Source of the DNA: Plutella xylostella
Lineage: Eukaryota; Arthropoda; Insecta; Lepidoptera; Plutellidae
Direction: 5' to 3'
NCBI RefSeq assembly: GCF_932276165.1
Contig: NC_064000.1
Location: forward strand, 8,680,001-8,744,000
Length of the DNA: 64,000 nt
Positions 26,348 through 36,837 of the stretch are shown here, piece after piece. The notes beneath the pieces were generated by a model. It ran no database searches. It was not told the DNA's origin and saw only the letters and a list, made by a program, of their open reading frames with translations. Numbering within the stretch: position 1 is the first letter of the stretch; the number at the start of each line of letters is the position of its first letter. Made by a program: the position numbers and the translations under genes.

Positions 26348-27262
26348 TTTGATAAATTTAAAAACTGTAAATTTTAAAAACTAAGAAAGAATGTCGCAAA
26401 TATTTGAGGTTAACTCCGCGGATTGAACACTTCAACGTACTGTTTATCTCACTCGCGTTAAATATTTGTTTAATAATGTCTCTCTCAGTTGGCTCTGAGC
26501 AATGTCTATCGCGTATTCTTTGTGGAAGTAAAACTGTGAATACTTCCAAACGACGGCCATGCTATGTTAAGTTTGCCACCAGAATGATTTTGCTAGATAA
26601 AGAAAAGTGACGTATGCCGCGATTGCCGCGTCGGGGGGTGACGACCTTGTACCGGGACGCAGTCAAAATACAATCGTTACTCTTTCCTTTACGTCCATTG
26701 CCGCTTTTGCTGCGACAAAGTTCTTCTCTTTGTTAAGTAACATGCAATGTATTGCGATCTATTTATTATTGTAAATGTGAAATGAAAATATAGTAGAGAC
26801 GAATAATATTGGCTGTTTCATATTTTGTTCGTGTAAGAAAGAGATGGGTAGCAAATGACAGTTCTTCAACCTCCGCTCTTCCCTTCACCGCTTGAATAAA
26901 CAATTTTCAACTATTTTCGCGCAATAATGGCTTTTCTTTCTTTAAAGTTAGGGTGCACTGTTGCACAAAAATGGCAACTAGATATTTGAATAAAATAGTT
27001 ATTCCTCGTCGGTATCAAAGTTAATTTGTTAGTTTGTTACCTATCAAATTACCTGTTTGTTATTTTATTATTATTAAACTAACTTTTTATTGTTACTTAC
27101 GCTTGTTTTAATAAAATGAGTAGGTATTTAATTTAATTAGTAGGTAAGTCGGTAATAATAGCTGTACTTATTAGATATATCTGGCAAACGATAAGTATGT
27201 AATTTCCGTGGTCACACAACGTAAATTGGTCACATTATGTTGTAGATCTATGAATGAAGTAG

Positions 27263-28480
27263 GAATCCTAATCCTAACTTTCCTAACTTTATAATATATA
27301 TAAATAATAAATGCGAAAGTAACGTGTCTGTCTGTCAGAAAGTTACTCTTTCACGCCAAAACTACTGAACGGATTTGAATGAAATTTGGTATACATTATG
27401 GTCTAGACCAGTGTTTTTCAACCTTTTTCATGATGCGACCCCCCTGGTATAAAAAAATATTTCGCGACCCCCTTGACCCTTGGGTTTTTTATCATGTAAC
27501 TACCTATGTGTGTATGTTACACAGTTAATTACCAATATTCATTCCATACGACGTATTTATGGTCTCCATGATTAGGATTCGTAAGTACATACTTACTTAT
27601 CGGATTCAAAAACACATTATTTTACAATTAAAAGTGTTCAAGAAATAAAATCATCATCACTACAAAAGACAAAATGCATGGCTTTACAAAAAATACATGT
27701 GATCGTCGTCTTTGAACCGAAATAACTTTGATGCTATTTCGTCAACATAATCTTTTACTGAAGAAGTCGGTTGTGAGGTGAACATCAAGGCATATAGATA
27801 CAGGGCTGCTGTCTTATAAAAGTGTCAATATCTCCTAAATTATCGCAGGGGCGCATTTAAGACGTGACATAAGTTTTGCACCGCGCTCACTTACATTGCG
27901 CAGCCAAAATATCGTAATACCACCAGCACCATCATGATTTTTACTAAAAAAACGATAATTTTGGAGATATTGACACTTTTATAAATTTTACTGAAAATCG
28001 ACGCCTCGGTGCTGTTTTTGGCTTGCTTGCTTGCTTGCTTGTACAAAATTCCATATTGTTAGGTTTTTGATGTTGCATCAACCTGTACAGTCCTACTATT
28101 AATTACAGTTCAAGAAAGTAACGAGTAATAAAATAAGTCATAAAAGGTTCTTAATCATATTTTTATAAGCAACCTTGACTGTATATACTGTAAAAAAAAT
28201 ATCACGCAATCCTGGCACCTTATTTAAAAAACACACTTATGAACCGTGTCTTTCACGTTTTATTTGAGAAAAAAGTTATTGCCATTTTAGTACTATTAAT
28301 TGATGATGTAAAATAGTTTAAAGAAAATTTTGTTTATATTTATTTATGTCATAACCGCTGAGAGCTGGCGACCCCCCTACAGAAGCTTCGCGACCCCCCA
28401 GGGGGTCGCGACCCACAGGTTGAAAAACGCTGGTCTAGACCCTGAGAAAGAACATAGACTACTTGTTATCCACAATTTTT
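27263..28480 (+). repeat. Lepidopteran (GTCT)n-bearing short repeat, copy a, split by a hAT insertion
   Basis: Seven copies of this repeat occur in the window. Ordered features are: CCTAAT/CCTAAC end, ATAAATGCGAAAGT, (GTCT)n, TTACTCTTTCACGCC, ACGGATTTGAATGAAATTTG, GGTCTAGACC, GAAAGAACATAG, then GGAATTCCCACGGG and GCGAAGCGAAGC. This copy has the left part at 27263-27408 and the continuation at 28433-28480, separated by a 1,024-bp element. It resembles the microsatellite-associated interspersed elements described in Lepidoptera; that assignment is from memory. Confidence 0.75.
27409..28432. mobile_element. hAT-like non-autonomous transposon, copy 1 (1,024 bp)
   Basis: It starts CAGTGTTTTTCAACCT and ends in the inverse complement with one mismatch (AGGTTGAAAAACGCTG). 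It is flanked by a perfect 8-bp duplication GTCTAGAC (27401-27408 and 28433-28440), which fits the hAT pattern nTnnnnAn. GCGACCCCC-type blocks lie near both ends. No intact transposase frame is present. A second copy occupies 45958-48358. Confidence 0.85.
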
Positions 28481-29684
28481 GTCACGCACAAATGCAGGTA
28501 GGTTAAACAACTTGGATTCAAACAACTTGGTAGTTCTGAAGTTGTCAGCGAATGCACTTTTGTACCTTGTCAAACTAACATACCGCCTTACTATTAATTC
28601 TTCCAGTTGGTTAGCTTGACAAACGGACAAAACATTAAAGTGTAATCGCAGCCTACTTCAGGAAATATCAAGTTATTTGGACCGAGCCAGAAGTAGTTAC
28701 ATGACGGTACCTACTCTACTTAGGTAAGTGCCAAGTTCTTTGGACGAAACACTTGGTGGGCTAACAGTTCAATATCGTTCATGAACCGTTACATCCACCT
28801 ATGAACTCATGCTGGTGACATCTGACCATCCAGCGAGTGGTCTGCCAACTCTTTGACCATCTCTGGGCCACTATTCTGTGACCGTATTGTATTTGTCTTT
28901 TCAGCTCTCCCCAAGAGTCAAGTGTCCCACCACCCCACTCACTCCACTCCACTACCAACTTCCTTACCACCGCTGATACATTAGCAATATTTGCATCGCT
29001 TAACTGTATACTTTACTATTTACTAACGAATCCGGGGCTTTCGCAGGCAGGTAAGCACTCTTACACCATCCGGTTGTCTACTGTCATCTATCGGATGACT
29101 TTGGAACTATTTATTTAATCTTTAAGAAAATTTCCCATTGAATGGACGAATGAACCATTGAAAACTTATAGAATTACTTATTGTGTTTCTTGATTCAAAG
29201 GTTTACGAAGATTTGAACCGACATTCCTAAACAGGGTAAACAGTTTAAAACTTTCACAAAAGTTTAAGTCCGCCGCACTTCTTAAAAAAGTAAGACAACT
29301 CTGTCTGTGGCTGTTTAATCTATGGTTTTAGCGCCATCTTGTGAACCTTAAAGTGTTGCCAACCTGACAGACGTACGTTCCAATTTACCAATATTTTGAT
29401 TAACAATAAATTATGGGGTTATGTTCTTTTGTCCTTTTCCAATATTATTTGATGGCAAAAAGCACTGAAGTAGTCGAAAACATTCTTTCATAAGTCCACT
29501 TACGGAAGTATCATGTGAAAAGGGGTCAAAATTTATTTATTCCGTTCCGTTACACGTACCGTTTGACAAAACACGAGCCGATGACAGCGCCAGTCGTGAC
29601 AACATGGCGGAGATAAACTAATCATATGACTTTCGTCACATCTCCGTTGCTTTTATTGATTTGTGCTCGGTCTTGTCTCGGTGC

Positions 29685-29692
29685 TCTCGCGA
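29685..29692 (+). promoter_or_regulatory. TCTCGCGA palindrome in Vha13 promoter/5' UTR
   Basis: TCTCGCGA lies 24 bases before the Vha13 start codon, in a GC-rich stretch that follows AT-rich DNA. This palindrome is known from promoters of constitutively expressed animal genes. An ACATGGCGGAG motif lies about 80 bases upstream. Its role here is inferred. Confidence 0.35.
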
Positions 29693-29715
29693 AATAGTAA
29701 TTGTGAAAAGAAATA

Positions 29716-32700
29716 ATGGCGAGCCAGACCCAGGGAATCCAACAGTTGTTGGCTGCTGAAAAGCGCGCCGCAGAAAAAGTCTCAGAGGCGAGGAAGCGTA
29801 AGTTGCTAATCGATTTTACTGATTGTGCGTTTTGACTCCATTTCAAGGAGGTGGCCGAAGCTAAATATTGTTTCTGTTCTTGTCTGCCCCTTTTAGTTAA
29901 GTCCATATTCATTACGACACAAGCTTATTGCGTTTATTTTAGTTGCTACGACTACGCAGTCAAAAAGATCTAGCCTTGTGCAGGTTTCCAATAAGATAGT
30001 CAATTCATGTAACAACCATGAAAGCAGAAATGGTGTTTCAGTTATAAACTTCATTATTTGAAAGGTTCAGAGTGCGAAGCAAGGGCTATTCCTAAATTTG
30101 AGTTTTAAAAAGGTGAGGAAATAGCATGAACTGAAAGTAAATCAGCTGTTCGAAAAAAAAATAATCTATTATGTTGTAGCTAACTTAAATACTGAAATCC
30201 CTTGTAGTAAAATAGCATCTACTAGTTGGCAGAGTCCAGTTCATCCAAACTTGCATATTGTCATTTTTGGGCCTAAAACCAAGGCCAAGGACAAATATCC
30301 ACTACTGTTTACCAAATTTCATCATCATCCAGAAGCCAGAACACACAATTGTATATCTGATACAATATGTTCATATTTTTGTATAGTCCAACAAAGCTAA
30401 GTTTTCAACGGAAACAAGTGGAAACACGAGAAGAAGTTTACTAGGAGAGCAACAATTTCTGTCATTGATAATGTTAGGTCTGACTATTCTTCATTAATTT
30501 ACTGCCACCAGTTAAAGAATAAGACATGTCACATCTTTTACCCGATGCAAAGAAGAGTTCTCAGTCTGTACCTACTGATAAGGGTCAGCTGATTGCTGTC
30601 AATTCTTGTGTTGAATAAGAACAGTTGATACATCACTCCTGAGCAATGTATACCTTTTTGTGTACATACACAATCTCATTATTCAGTCATTCTTTCTGTA
30701 ATTTGAATGAATTTTTCAAATGGTCTTCAAGCCCTATAACCTTGATTAGGGATCCTAGGACCTGATGATGATAACAATGGTTTATTCCCGTGTTCCAGGG
30801 AAGGCGAGACGGCTGAAGCAGGCCAAGGACGAGGCCCAGGATGAGGTGGAGAAGTACAGGCAGGAGCGCGAGCGCCAGTTCAAGGAGTTTGAGGCTAAGG
30901 TAATGTTTTTTACACACATGGATGGAAATGCGGGGTGGTGGAAAGTTTGTAAGCATTAATAGGGGTTTCTTTAGGAAATAGAAACAACATCGAAATAATA
31001 AATACAAGTTATATTACTATTTATAATTATTATACTACTTTAGTAATATAGTTTCTTGTATGATTTGAATGACGCATTTGCGGATGTAGCGTAATAGTAG
31101 CTCAAATGTGAAATTACAGTTGTTTGTAAGTAGATAAGACTTCAGCTATTCAATGTAAGATGTTTTCATGAAGACATTATCAGTTTTACACACATTAGAA
31201 TGGATTTTAATGACACACACACACTGTGGTATACCTACCTCACGATAGATATATATATGCGGGCTATCATACTATAAGCAGTCAATAAACGAGCTTCACT
31301 GTGGCCGGTTGTTTTCTTACTACTAGTTACTACCCGATATCTCAGTGTCGACGAGGTGCTAATTAATTTATCCACGCGTTCAAAATGGCGGCGTTTTTAG
31401 GAAATTTATCTGTTTTTGATCACAAAGTGCAAGAATGGGAGATATTTTTCAGCCGTTTAGATCAGTTTATCAAACTTAATAAAATAGACAAAGATCTAAA
31501 AAGTGCCGTACTGTTAACGCATTTAAGTGATGAGTCATATCGGTTAGTGAGTAACTTGGTACATCCAAAAAACATTCAAGAAGTGCCATATGATGAGCTA
31601 GTTAAGGCTCTGGACGATCATTTTAAACCGATAAGGTCAACGTTCGGTGACAAAGCAAAGTTCTATGACGCAATGAAAGGGCACGAAGAAAGTGTCGAAG
31701 AATGGGCGGCGCGACTGCGTGGACTGGCGATCCACTGCGGCTTCGGCACAGCCCTGGACACCGTTCTTCGTGATCGGTTCGTGCTCGGATTCCACACCGG
31801 GCCGGAGCGAGACCGATTGTTTGAGCAGAACTCGACCGAATTGACCTTCGCAAGGGCGGTGGAGGTGGCGAAGCAGGCTACGAGCGCGCGCGCAGCGCGG
31901 GTGGCGGCCGGGAGCTCCCTGGCAGCAGCACCGTCGGTGAAGGAGGAGCCGCTGTACCGCATGAGCGGGGCCCGCAGCGGCGCAGGCCGGGCCGCCGCCG
32001 GGCCCGCCCGCCCCGGGAACGAAGAGCGGTGCAAAGTGTGCGGTCTCCGTAATCACAATGCGGAAAAGTGTCGGTATAAAAATCTAAAGTGTCAAAAGTG
32101 TGGAAAGAAAGGCCACCTAAAGAAAGTGTGTGTAAAAAAAGAGTGTAGTGTGCATAACCTAGATGTCGATACGGAATGCGACGAGAGCAACCTTCAGGCA
32201 ATCTGTAAAGAGTGCGAACTATTTCATTTGAGGTATGTCAACTATGACCCAATTCTAGTAAATGTAGACATAAACAAACGAATATTTAAAATGGAACTCG
32301 ATTCCGGTTCAAGCGTTAGTGTTATATCTGAAAGTTTGTACAACAATTATTTTTCAATGGAATGTTTGGAACCATGTAACTTAAAGATGTGTTTTTATAA
32401 TGGCCACAAAATCACACCCGTTGGATGTCTAAAACTAAACGTATCCTATAATGGTAAATATTGTCAAATTATATTTTATGTTGTAAAGAATGGTGGGCCA
32501 CCGCTTGTGGGCCGCGATTTTATGGCCAAGTTTAAAATTTCTTTGTCACAAAACCAAATTAATGTGGATACAAATGATGATATAAAACAGCTGATGAGTG
32601 AGTTTGATGACCTGTGGAAAAATGAGTTGGGTTGTTTTAATAAATATGACATACAATTACATTTGAAGGAGAACGCAAGGCCTCGATTTTTTAAACCTCG

Positions 32701-35700
32701 CACTGTACCGTTTGCCCTAAAAGATAAAGTCGAACAGGAATTACAAAGATTAGGGGAATTAGGTATTTTAATACCGGTTGATCATGCTCAATATGCGACT
32801 CCTATTGTTCCAGTACTGAAGGAAAATGGCAAAGTCAAAATTGCGGGCGATTTCTCGGTAACATTAAATCAAGATTTACTTGTTGAAAAATATCCTATGC
32901 CTAGAATCGAGGAAGTGTTTGTAAAACTAAGGGGGGGAGAGAAATTTTCAAAAATTGATTTATCTAATGCATATAATCAGTTTAGGATCTCTGAGGAATC
33001 GCAAGGTTTAACTACAATTAACACTTCAAAAGGACTTTTTAAATATACAAGGTTGGTCTATGGACTAGCCAACGCGCCGGCCATATTCCAGAAAGCTATG
33101 GAAACACTACTCGCGGGGATTGAAGGTGTTAGCATTTGGCTAGACGATATCTGTTGCACCGGTCCCGATAAACAAACACATTTAAGTAGGTTGAGAGAAG
33201 TTTTTAGTAGGTTAAAGGACGCAGGATTACGTTTACAAAAAGATAAGTGTGTGTTGTTCCAAGATAGTGTGACGTACCTTGGTTACGTCATAGATAAGAA
33301 CGGCCTGCATACTAGCCAGGAGAAGGTGGACGCGATCGTCAACGCGCCGGAGCCGACGGACGTCACGGGGGTGAAGCGGTTTCTCGGGATGGTAAATTAC
33401 TATAGAAATTTCATTCCGAATGCGTCATCCATATTAGGTCCTCTCCATGAGCTGCTACGCGCGGACGCGGCGTGGGAGTGGGGCCCGAGGCAGCGGCGCG
33501 CGGTCCAGCTGGTCCGGCGCGAGCTGGCGTCGGAGCGCGTGCTGGCGCACTTCGACCCGGCGGCGCGGCTCGTGCTGGCCGTGGACGCCGGTCCGCACGG
33601 CCTGGGCGCCGTGTTGGCGCAGATAGGCGCCGACGGACAAGAAAGGCCATTGGCATTCGCTTCAAGGTCGTTGGGACAAAGTGAAAAAAATTACAGCCAA
33701 CTTCAAAAGGAAGCGACGGCCATTATATTTGGAATAAAACACTTCCATCAATATTTGTACGGGCGTAGCGAACCTTTTATCCTCAAAACTGACCATAAAC
33801 CCTTGCTATCTATATTTAGCAATAAAAACGGTATTTCCGTTACATCAGCTGCTCGATTACAAAGGTACGCATTACTACTGTCGGCCTATAACTACGTAGT
33901 GCAGTATATACCGAGCGATAACAATGTTGTTGCCGATTATTTTTCACGCGCCTCATTAAAAGACAGTACAGTCACGTCCGAAAATGATACAGAAAAGCTG
34001 TATTTGAACTATGTATGTGCTAACTCTTTGCCAATAACATTTAATGACCTGAAAGGGGCAACTGAAAGTGATGTCACTTTGCAGACAGTAATTAAGTATA
34101 TGCAGAACGGCTGGCCGCGGAAAATAAGTTGTACTTCGATAGCACCTTATTTCAAATGTAAGACAGACTTACAGTATGAAAATGGGTGTTTATTAAGAGG
34201 ACATAGGGTTGTAATTCCTTTACAGTACAGGGAAAGAATGTTAGAAGAACTACATTCCGGACATTTGGGTATAACCAAATCAAAACATATGGCTCGAAGC
34301 CGAATGTGGTGGCCGGGGCTGGATAGTGACATCGAGCGGTACATAGGTTCGTGCAGTCAGTGCGCGAGCGTCCGCGCCGCGCCGGCCCGCGCCCCCGCGC
34401 CCTGGCCGCGCCCCGCCGGGCCCTGGCAACGAATACACCTAGACTACTTGTCTGTAGGGCAAACGGTATATTTGGTGGTCATTGATGCGTTCAGTAAGTG
34501 GCTTGAATGTATATGTATGAACAATGGGACATCAACGAGTGCTTTAATATTAAAGTTAAAGAACCTATTTTCTGTTTTCGGGTTGCCAAACTTAATCGTT
34601 AGCGATAATGATGTTAAGATTAATTCTGTTGAATTTAGGGACTTTTGTCTTTGTTACGGCATAAAATATTTAACATCACCGGTGTATCACCCTTGTAGTA
34701 ATGGCCAGGCCGAAAATGCGGTAAGAACATGCAAAAATATGTTAAAGAAAATTATTTTTGATAACTCACAAACTAATAATAATTATAACAATGAGAAATT
34801 GACGGATTACCTATTTAGTTATAGAAATTCCATCCATTGTTCAACTGGAGCGACACCTGCTAAATTAATGTTCGGTCGAGATATTAAATGTAAACTGGAT
34901 TTAATTTTACCTACATGCAGTGGTAATAATACCGGAACCGCCGACCAATTAACAGCAAGTAGATGCTTTACTATCGGCGAGATTGTTTGGGCCCGATGGT
35001 TTCATCAAAGAAAGGAACTTTGGTCATTAGGTATAATAAAAAAGAAATTAGGTAATCGATTGTTTGAAGTTTTTATCACTGATTATGGGGTTATGACTAA
35101 AAGACATGTTGACCAGTTGATAAAATATACGGGGCAGTCGTTACGAGATATTTTAGCGGGGAATGATTGCACAACAAGTGATCCATGTGAGGTAGATAGT
35201 AGACCATTGTCTCCACCTGCACCGCCACCGTTGCCGCCCGCAGAGGAGGCTGACTCCCGTGAGCGCGGGGAGGTCACCGACCCCGCCCCGGAGGAGGAGG
35301 ACGAGGAACAGTGGGCAGAGGCGGTTGGAGAAAATGAACAAGTCTTGAGTGAGCGAGCGAATGATGCACCATTAGACCAAGCACCAGCTGAAGTTGCATC
35401 TTCAGAGGCGTCATTGGGTCGGTCACTCAGACCTAACAGAAAAGTAGATTATAAGAAATATTTTTAAGGATATTAGTTTAAGTTTAGTTATTTTAGATTA
35501 TAAATGTTAGTATCTAATTATGTTGTATGTTATTTGCAGAGCTTCGAAATAGTGTTGGAGGAGTGTGGTATACCTACCTCACGATAGATATATATATGCG
35601 GGCTATCATACTATAAGCAGTCAATAAACGAGCTTCACTGTGGCCGGTTGTTTTCTTACTACTAGTTACTACCCGATATCTCACACACCTTTTAACCGCA

Positions 35701-36806
35701 ATGTTTAACCTTTAACCTTTGTGAAGGCCCACTGTACCATTTGAGTACCTTAGGAAAGCAACACCTATGATTCTCTTCTTACTTACTCACATACACTTAC
35801 CGTAGCCTTAATCTCACAAGCTGCATTCTCCTGTCCACAGCACATGGGCACCCGGGAGGGCGTGGCCGCTAAGATCGACGCGGAGACCAAGGTCAAGATC
35901 GACGAGATGAACAAGCTCGTGCAGACACAACACAAAGCGGTCAGTATTGTATTTTATGTTCTATTGTTGGTGGTTTTACAGCCACATTGATTTGGCTGAT
36001 TATTTGTATGAATCGTCCGAGCTGAGTCGTTCTATGAGTGTGTATTCACTCACCTGTGGGGTCCTCTCGGTTAGGTCAGACCCTAAGCTTGGTATAAAAG
36101 CTAAATAGGTACTATTCTTATCTAAATAATAGGATCTGAAAATATAAATACACTGTAGGTGGCGCCACTGTTGATTATGCCTAGATTATAGAACTAAGTT
36201 TGCCCGTTCTTGCATTCTTCGGCCAAAGCCACCGTGTTATTAGCTTTTTCATAATGCTTTCATAGTTATCGGTTAAAACCAGGAAAATACATAAGTCGTA
36301 ATTTTCGTTTTCATCAGAGGCCGTCCATTAATCACGTGAGGTCGTTTTTCTAATTTTTTGACCCCCCCCTCCCCCCTGGTGATATTTGGTGAGGTTTGGG
36401 ACCAACCCCTCCTCCCCCCCCTGGATCACGTGTATTTTTTTGGAAGTCTATGTAAAGGCAATTTTTGACTAGAAAAAATATAGGTCATACTACAAATCGT
36501 TAAAATTTTTGCGCCGTCCATAATATCGGTTCAGAAATACCTAATTTTTGACAAAAAATTAATACACGTGATGTCTAACGAGAACCCCCCCTCCCCCCTC
36601 GTGATGTTTCGTGAGGTTTTCAGTACCCCCTCCCCTCCCCTTTGAGCCTCACGTGATTAATGGACGGCCCCCATGTTGATTTAATTTCCTCAGAACAAGT
36701 AATTTATTTTTGAATGTTCTGTTTCCAGGTGATAAAGGACATCATCGACCTGGTGTACGACGTGAAGCCGGAGCTGCACGTCAACTACCGCGTCGGACAA
36801 CACTAG
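29716..36806 (+). CDS. Vha13: V-type proton ATPase subunit G (Vha13)
   Basis: Four coding exons: 29716-29797, 30799-30899, 35841-35939 and 36729-36806. GT-AG borders and phases (1, 0, 0) are consistent and give 119 aa, close to the usual ~117. It starts MASQTQGIQQLLAAEKRAA, the conserved N-terminal helix of subunit G. A long charged helix follows (KARRLKQAKDEAQDEVEKYR, then RQFKEFEAK). It ends VYDVKPELHVNYRVGQH. Known role: subunit G pairs with E to form the peripheral stalks that hold the V1 ATPase to V0, in proton-pumping membranes. The coding sequence is intact, but intron 2 (30900-35840) is swollen to 4.9 kb by a retrotransposon in the same orientation, and intron 3 holds a MITE. Confidence 0.97.
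31225..31344 (+). repeat. 5' LTR (120 bp)
   Basis: Starts TG and ends CA. It contains an AT-rich TATATATATG stretch, ACTATAAGC as a possible TATA element, and AATAAA at 31284-31289 as a poly(A) signal. It looks identical to the 3' LTR. Confidence 0.92.
31346..31356 (+). other. Primer binding site
   Basis: TGTCGACGAGG begins two bases after the 5' LTR. It is one base off TGGCGACGAGG, the complement of the 3' end of tRNA-Ser(GCT) as I recall it. Serine tRNA priming is known in Mag-type elements. The assignment is inferred. Confidence 0.5.
31385..35467 (+). CDS. Gag-Pol polyprotein of the LTR retrotransposon
   Basis: One uninterrupted 1,360-aa frame. The gag part is followed by two CCHC zinc knuckles (CKVCGLRNHNAEKC near residue 216 and CQKCGKKGHLKKVC near 236). 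Then come an aspartic protease (LDSGSSVSVIS, Asp306), reverse transcriptase (KIDLSNAYNQ at about 525; WLDD at 585-588, where Y/F is usual before the DD pair), RNase H (VDAGPHG near 734), and integrase with an HHCC finger (about 957-993). The integrase triad is Asp1020, Asp1074 and Glu1110, with exact D-x35-E spacing. The C-terminal tail is Pro/Glu-rich. All expected motifs are present, so the copy could be active. GC-rich codon stretches (31880-32030, 33440-33640, 34370-34430) contrast with its AT-rich body. Confidence 0.95.
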   Translation: MAAFLGNLSVFDHKVQEWEIFFSRLDQFIKLNKIDKDLKSAVLLTHLSDESYRLVSNLVHPKNIQEVPYDELVKALDDHFKPIRSTFGDKAKFYDAMKGHEESVEEWAARLRGLAIHCGFGTALDTVLRDRFVLGFHTGPERDRLFEQNSTELTFARAVEVAKQATSARAARVAAGSSLAAAPSVKEEPLYRMSGARSGAGRAAAGPARPGNEERCKVCGLRNHNAEKCRYKNLKCQKCGKKGHLKKVCVKKECSVHNLDVDTECDESNLQAICKECELFHLRYVNYDPILVNVDINKRIFKMELDSGSSVSVISESLYNNYFSMECLEPCNLKMCFYNGHKITPVGCLKLNVSYNGKYCQIIFYVVKNGGPPLVGRDFMAKFKISLSQNQINVDTNDDIKQLMSEFDDLWKNELGCFNKYDIQLHLKENARPRFFKPRTVPFALKDKVEQELQRLGELGILIPVDHAQYATPIVPVLKENGKVKIAGDFSVTLNQDLLVEKYPMPRIEEVFVKLRGGEKFSKIDLSNAYNQFRISEESQGLTTINTSKGLFKYTRLVYGLANAPAIFQKAMETLLAGIEGVSIWLDDICCTGPDKQTHLSRLREVFSRLKDAGLRLQKDKCVLFQDSVTYLGYVIDKNGLHTSQEKVDAIVNAPEPTDVTGVKRFLGMVNYYRNFIPNASSILGPLHELLRADAAWEWGPRQRRAVQLVRRELASERVLAHFDPAARLVLAVDAGPHGLGAVLAQIGADGQERPLAFASRSLGQSEKNYSQLQKEATAIIFGIKHFHQYLYGRSEPFILKTDHKPLLSIFSNKNGISVTSAARLQRYALLLSAYNYVVQYIPSDNNVVADYFSRASLKDSTVTSENDTEKLYLNYVCANSLPITFNDLKGATESDVTLQTVIKYMQNGWPRKISCTSIAPYFKCKTDLQYENGCLLRGHRVVIPLQYRERMLEELHSGHLGITKSKHMARSRMWWPGLDSDIERYIGSCSQCASVRAAPARAPAPWPRPAGPWQRIHLDYLSVGQTVYLVVIDAFSKWLECICMNNGTSTSALILKLKNLFSVFGLPNLIVSDNDVKINSVEFRDFCLCYGIKYLTSPVYHPCSNGQAENAVRTCKNMLKKIIFDNSQTNNNYNNEKLTDYLFSYRNSIHCSTGATPAKLMFGRDIKCKLDLILPTCSGNNTGTADQLTASRCFTIGEIVWARWFHQRKELWSLGIIKKKLGNRLFEVFITDYGVMTKRHVDQLIKYTGQSLRDILAGNDCTTSDPCEVDSRPLSPPAPPPLPPAEEADSRERGEVTDPAPEEEDEEQWAEAVGENEQVLSERANDAPLDQAPAEVASSEASLGRSLRPNRKVDYKKYF
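35564..35683 (+). repeat. 3' LTR (120 bp)
   Basis: Same sequence as 31225-31344 as far as I can compare by eye. It is preceded by a short purine run (GGAGGAG, 35557-35563) that fits a polypurine tract. Its AATAAA reads in the Vha13 direction. Confidence 0.92.
36319..36669. mobile_element. MITE with 23-bp terminal inverted repeats in Vha13 intron 3
   Basis: GGCCGTCCATTAATCACGTG... at the left is matched by ...CACGTGATTAATGGACGGCC at the right. C-rich runs (CCCCCCCTCCCCCC) occur just inside both ends. No coding content. A target duplication could not be fixed. Confidence 0.7.
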
Positions 36807-36831
36807 ATTAACGCACAAATAATAACTATTT

Positions 36832-36837
36832 AATAAA
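36832..36837 (+). terminator. Vha13 polyadenylation signal
   Basis: AATAAA lies 26 bases after the Vha13 stop codon. Further AATAAA copies near 36966 could serve a longer 3' UTR. Confidence 0.55.

Larger units (their letters stand above)
26348..29684. other. Divergent intergenic region between dnr1 and Vha13
   Basis: dnr1 reads left and Vha13 reads right, about 3.4 kb apart, so both promoters should lie here. The part next to dnr1 (26350-26640) is moderately GC-rich, with TCTCTCAGTTGG-type initiator-like sequence. The middle is occupied by nested repeats (27263-28480). No further coding exon is supported. Confidence 0.5.
31225..35683 (+). mobile_element. Complete Ty3/Gypsy-type LTR retrotransposon
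   Basis: Two direct repeats of 120 bp, both starting TGTGG and ending TCTCA, bound a 4.46-kb element. CACAC stands on both sides (31220-31224, 35684-35688) as a probable 5-bp target duplication, though the site is a CA run. I see no difference between the LTRs, which implies very recent insertion. The internal part has one gag-pol frame and no env-like frame. The domain order protease-RT-RNase H-integrase marks Ty3/Gypsy. The single frame and very short LTRs resemble the Mag group of insect elements (inference). Confidence 0.93.

Noticed and set aside
31623..32201. Several minus-strand open frames of 76-139 codons
   Set aside because: They lie opposite the gag part of the retrotransposon, in its GC-rich codons, and show no family similarity. 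They are mirror frames of gag-pol.
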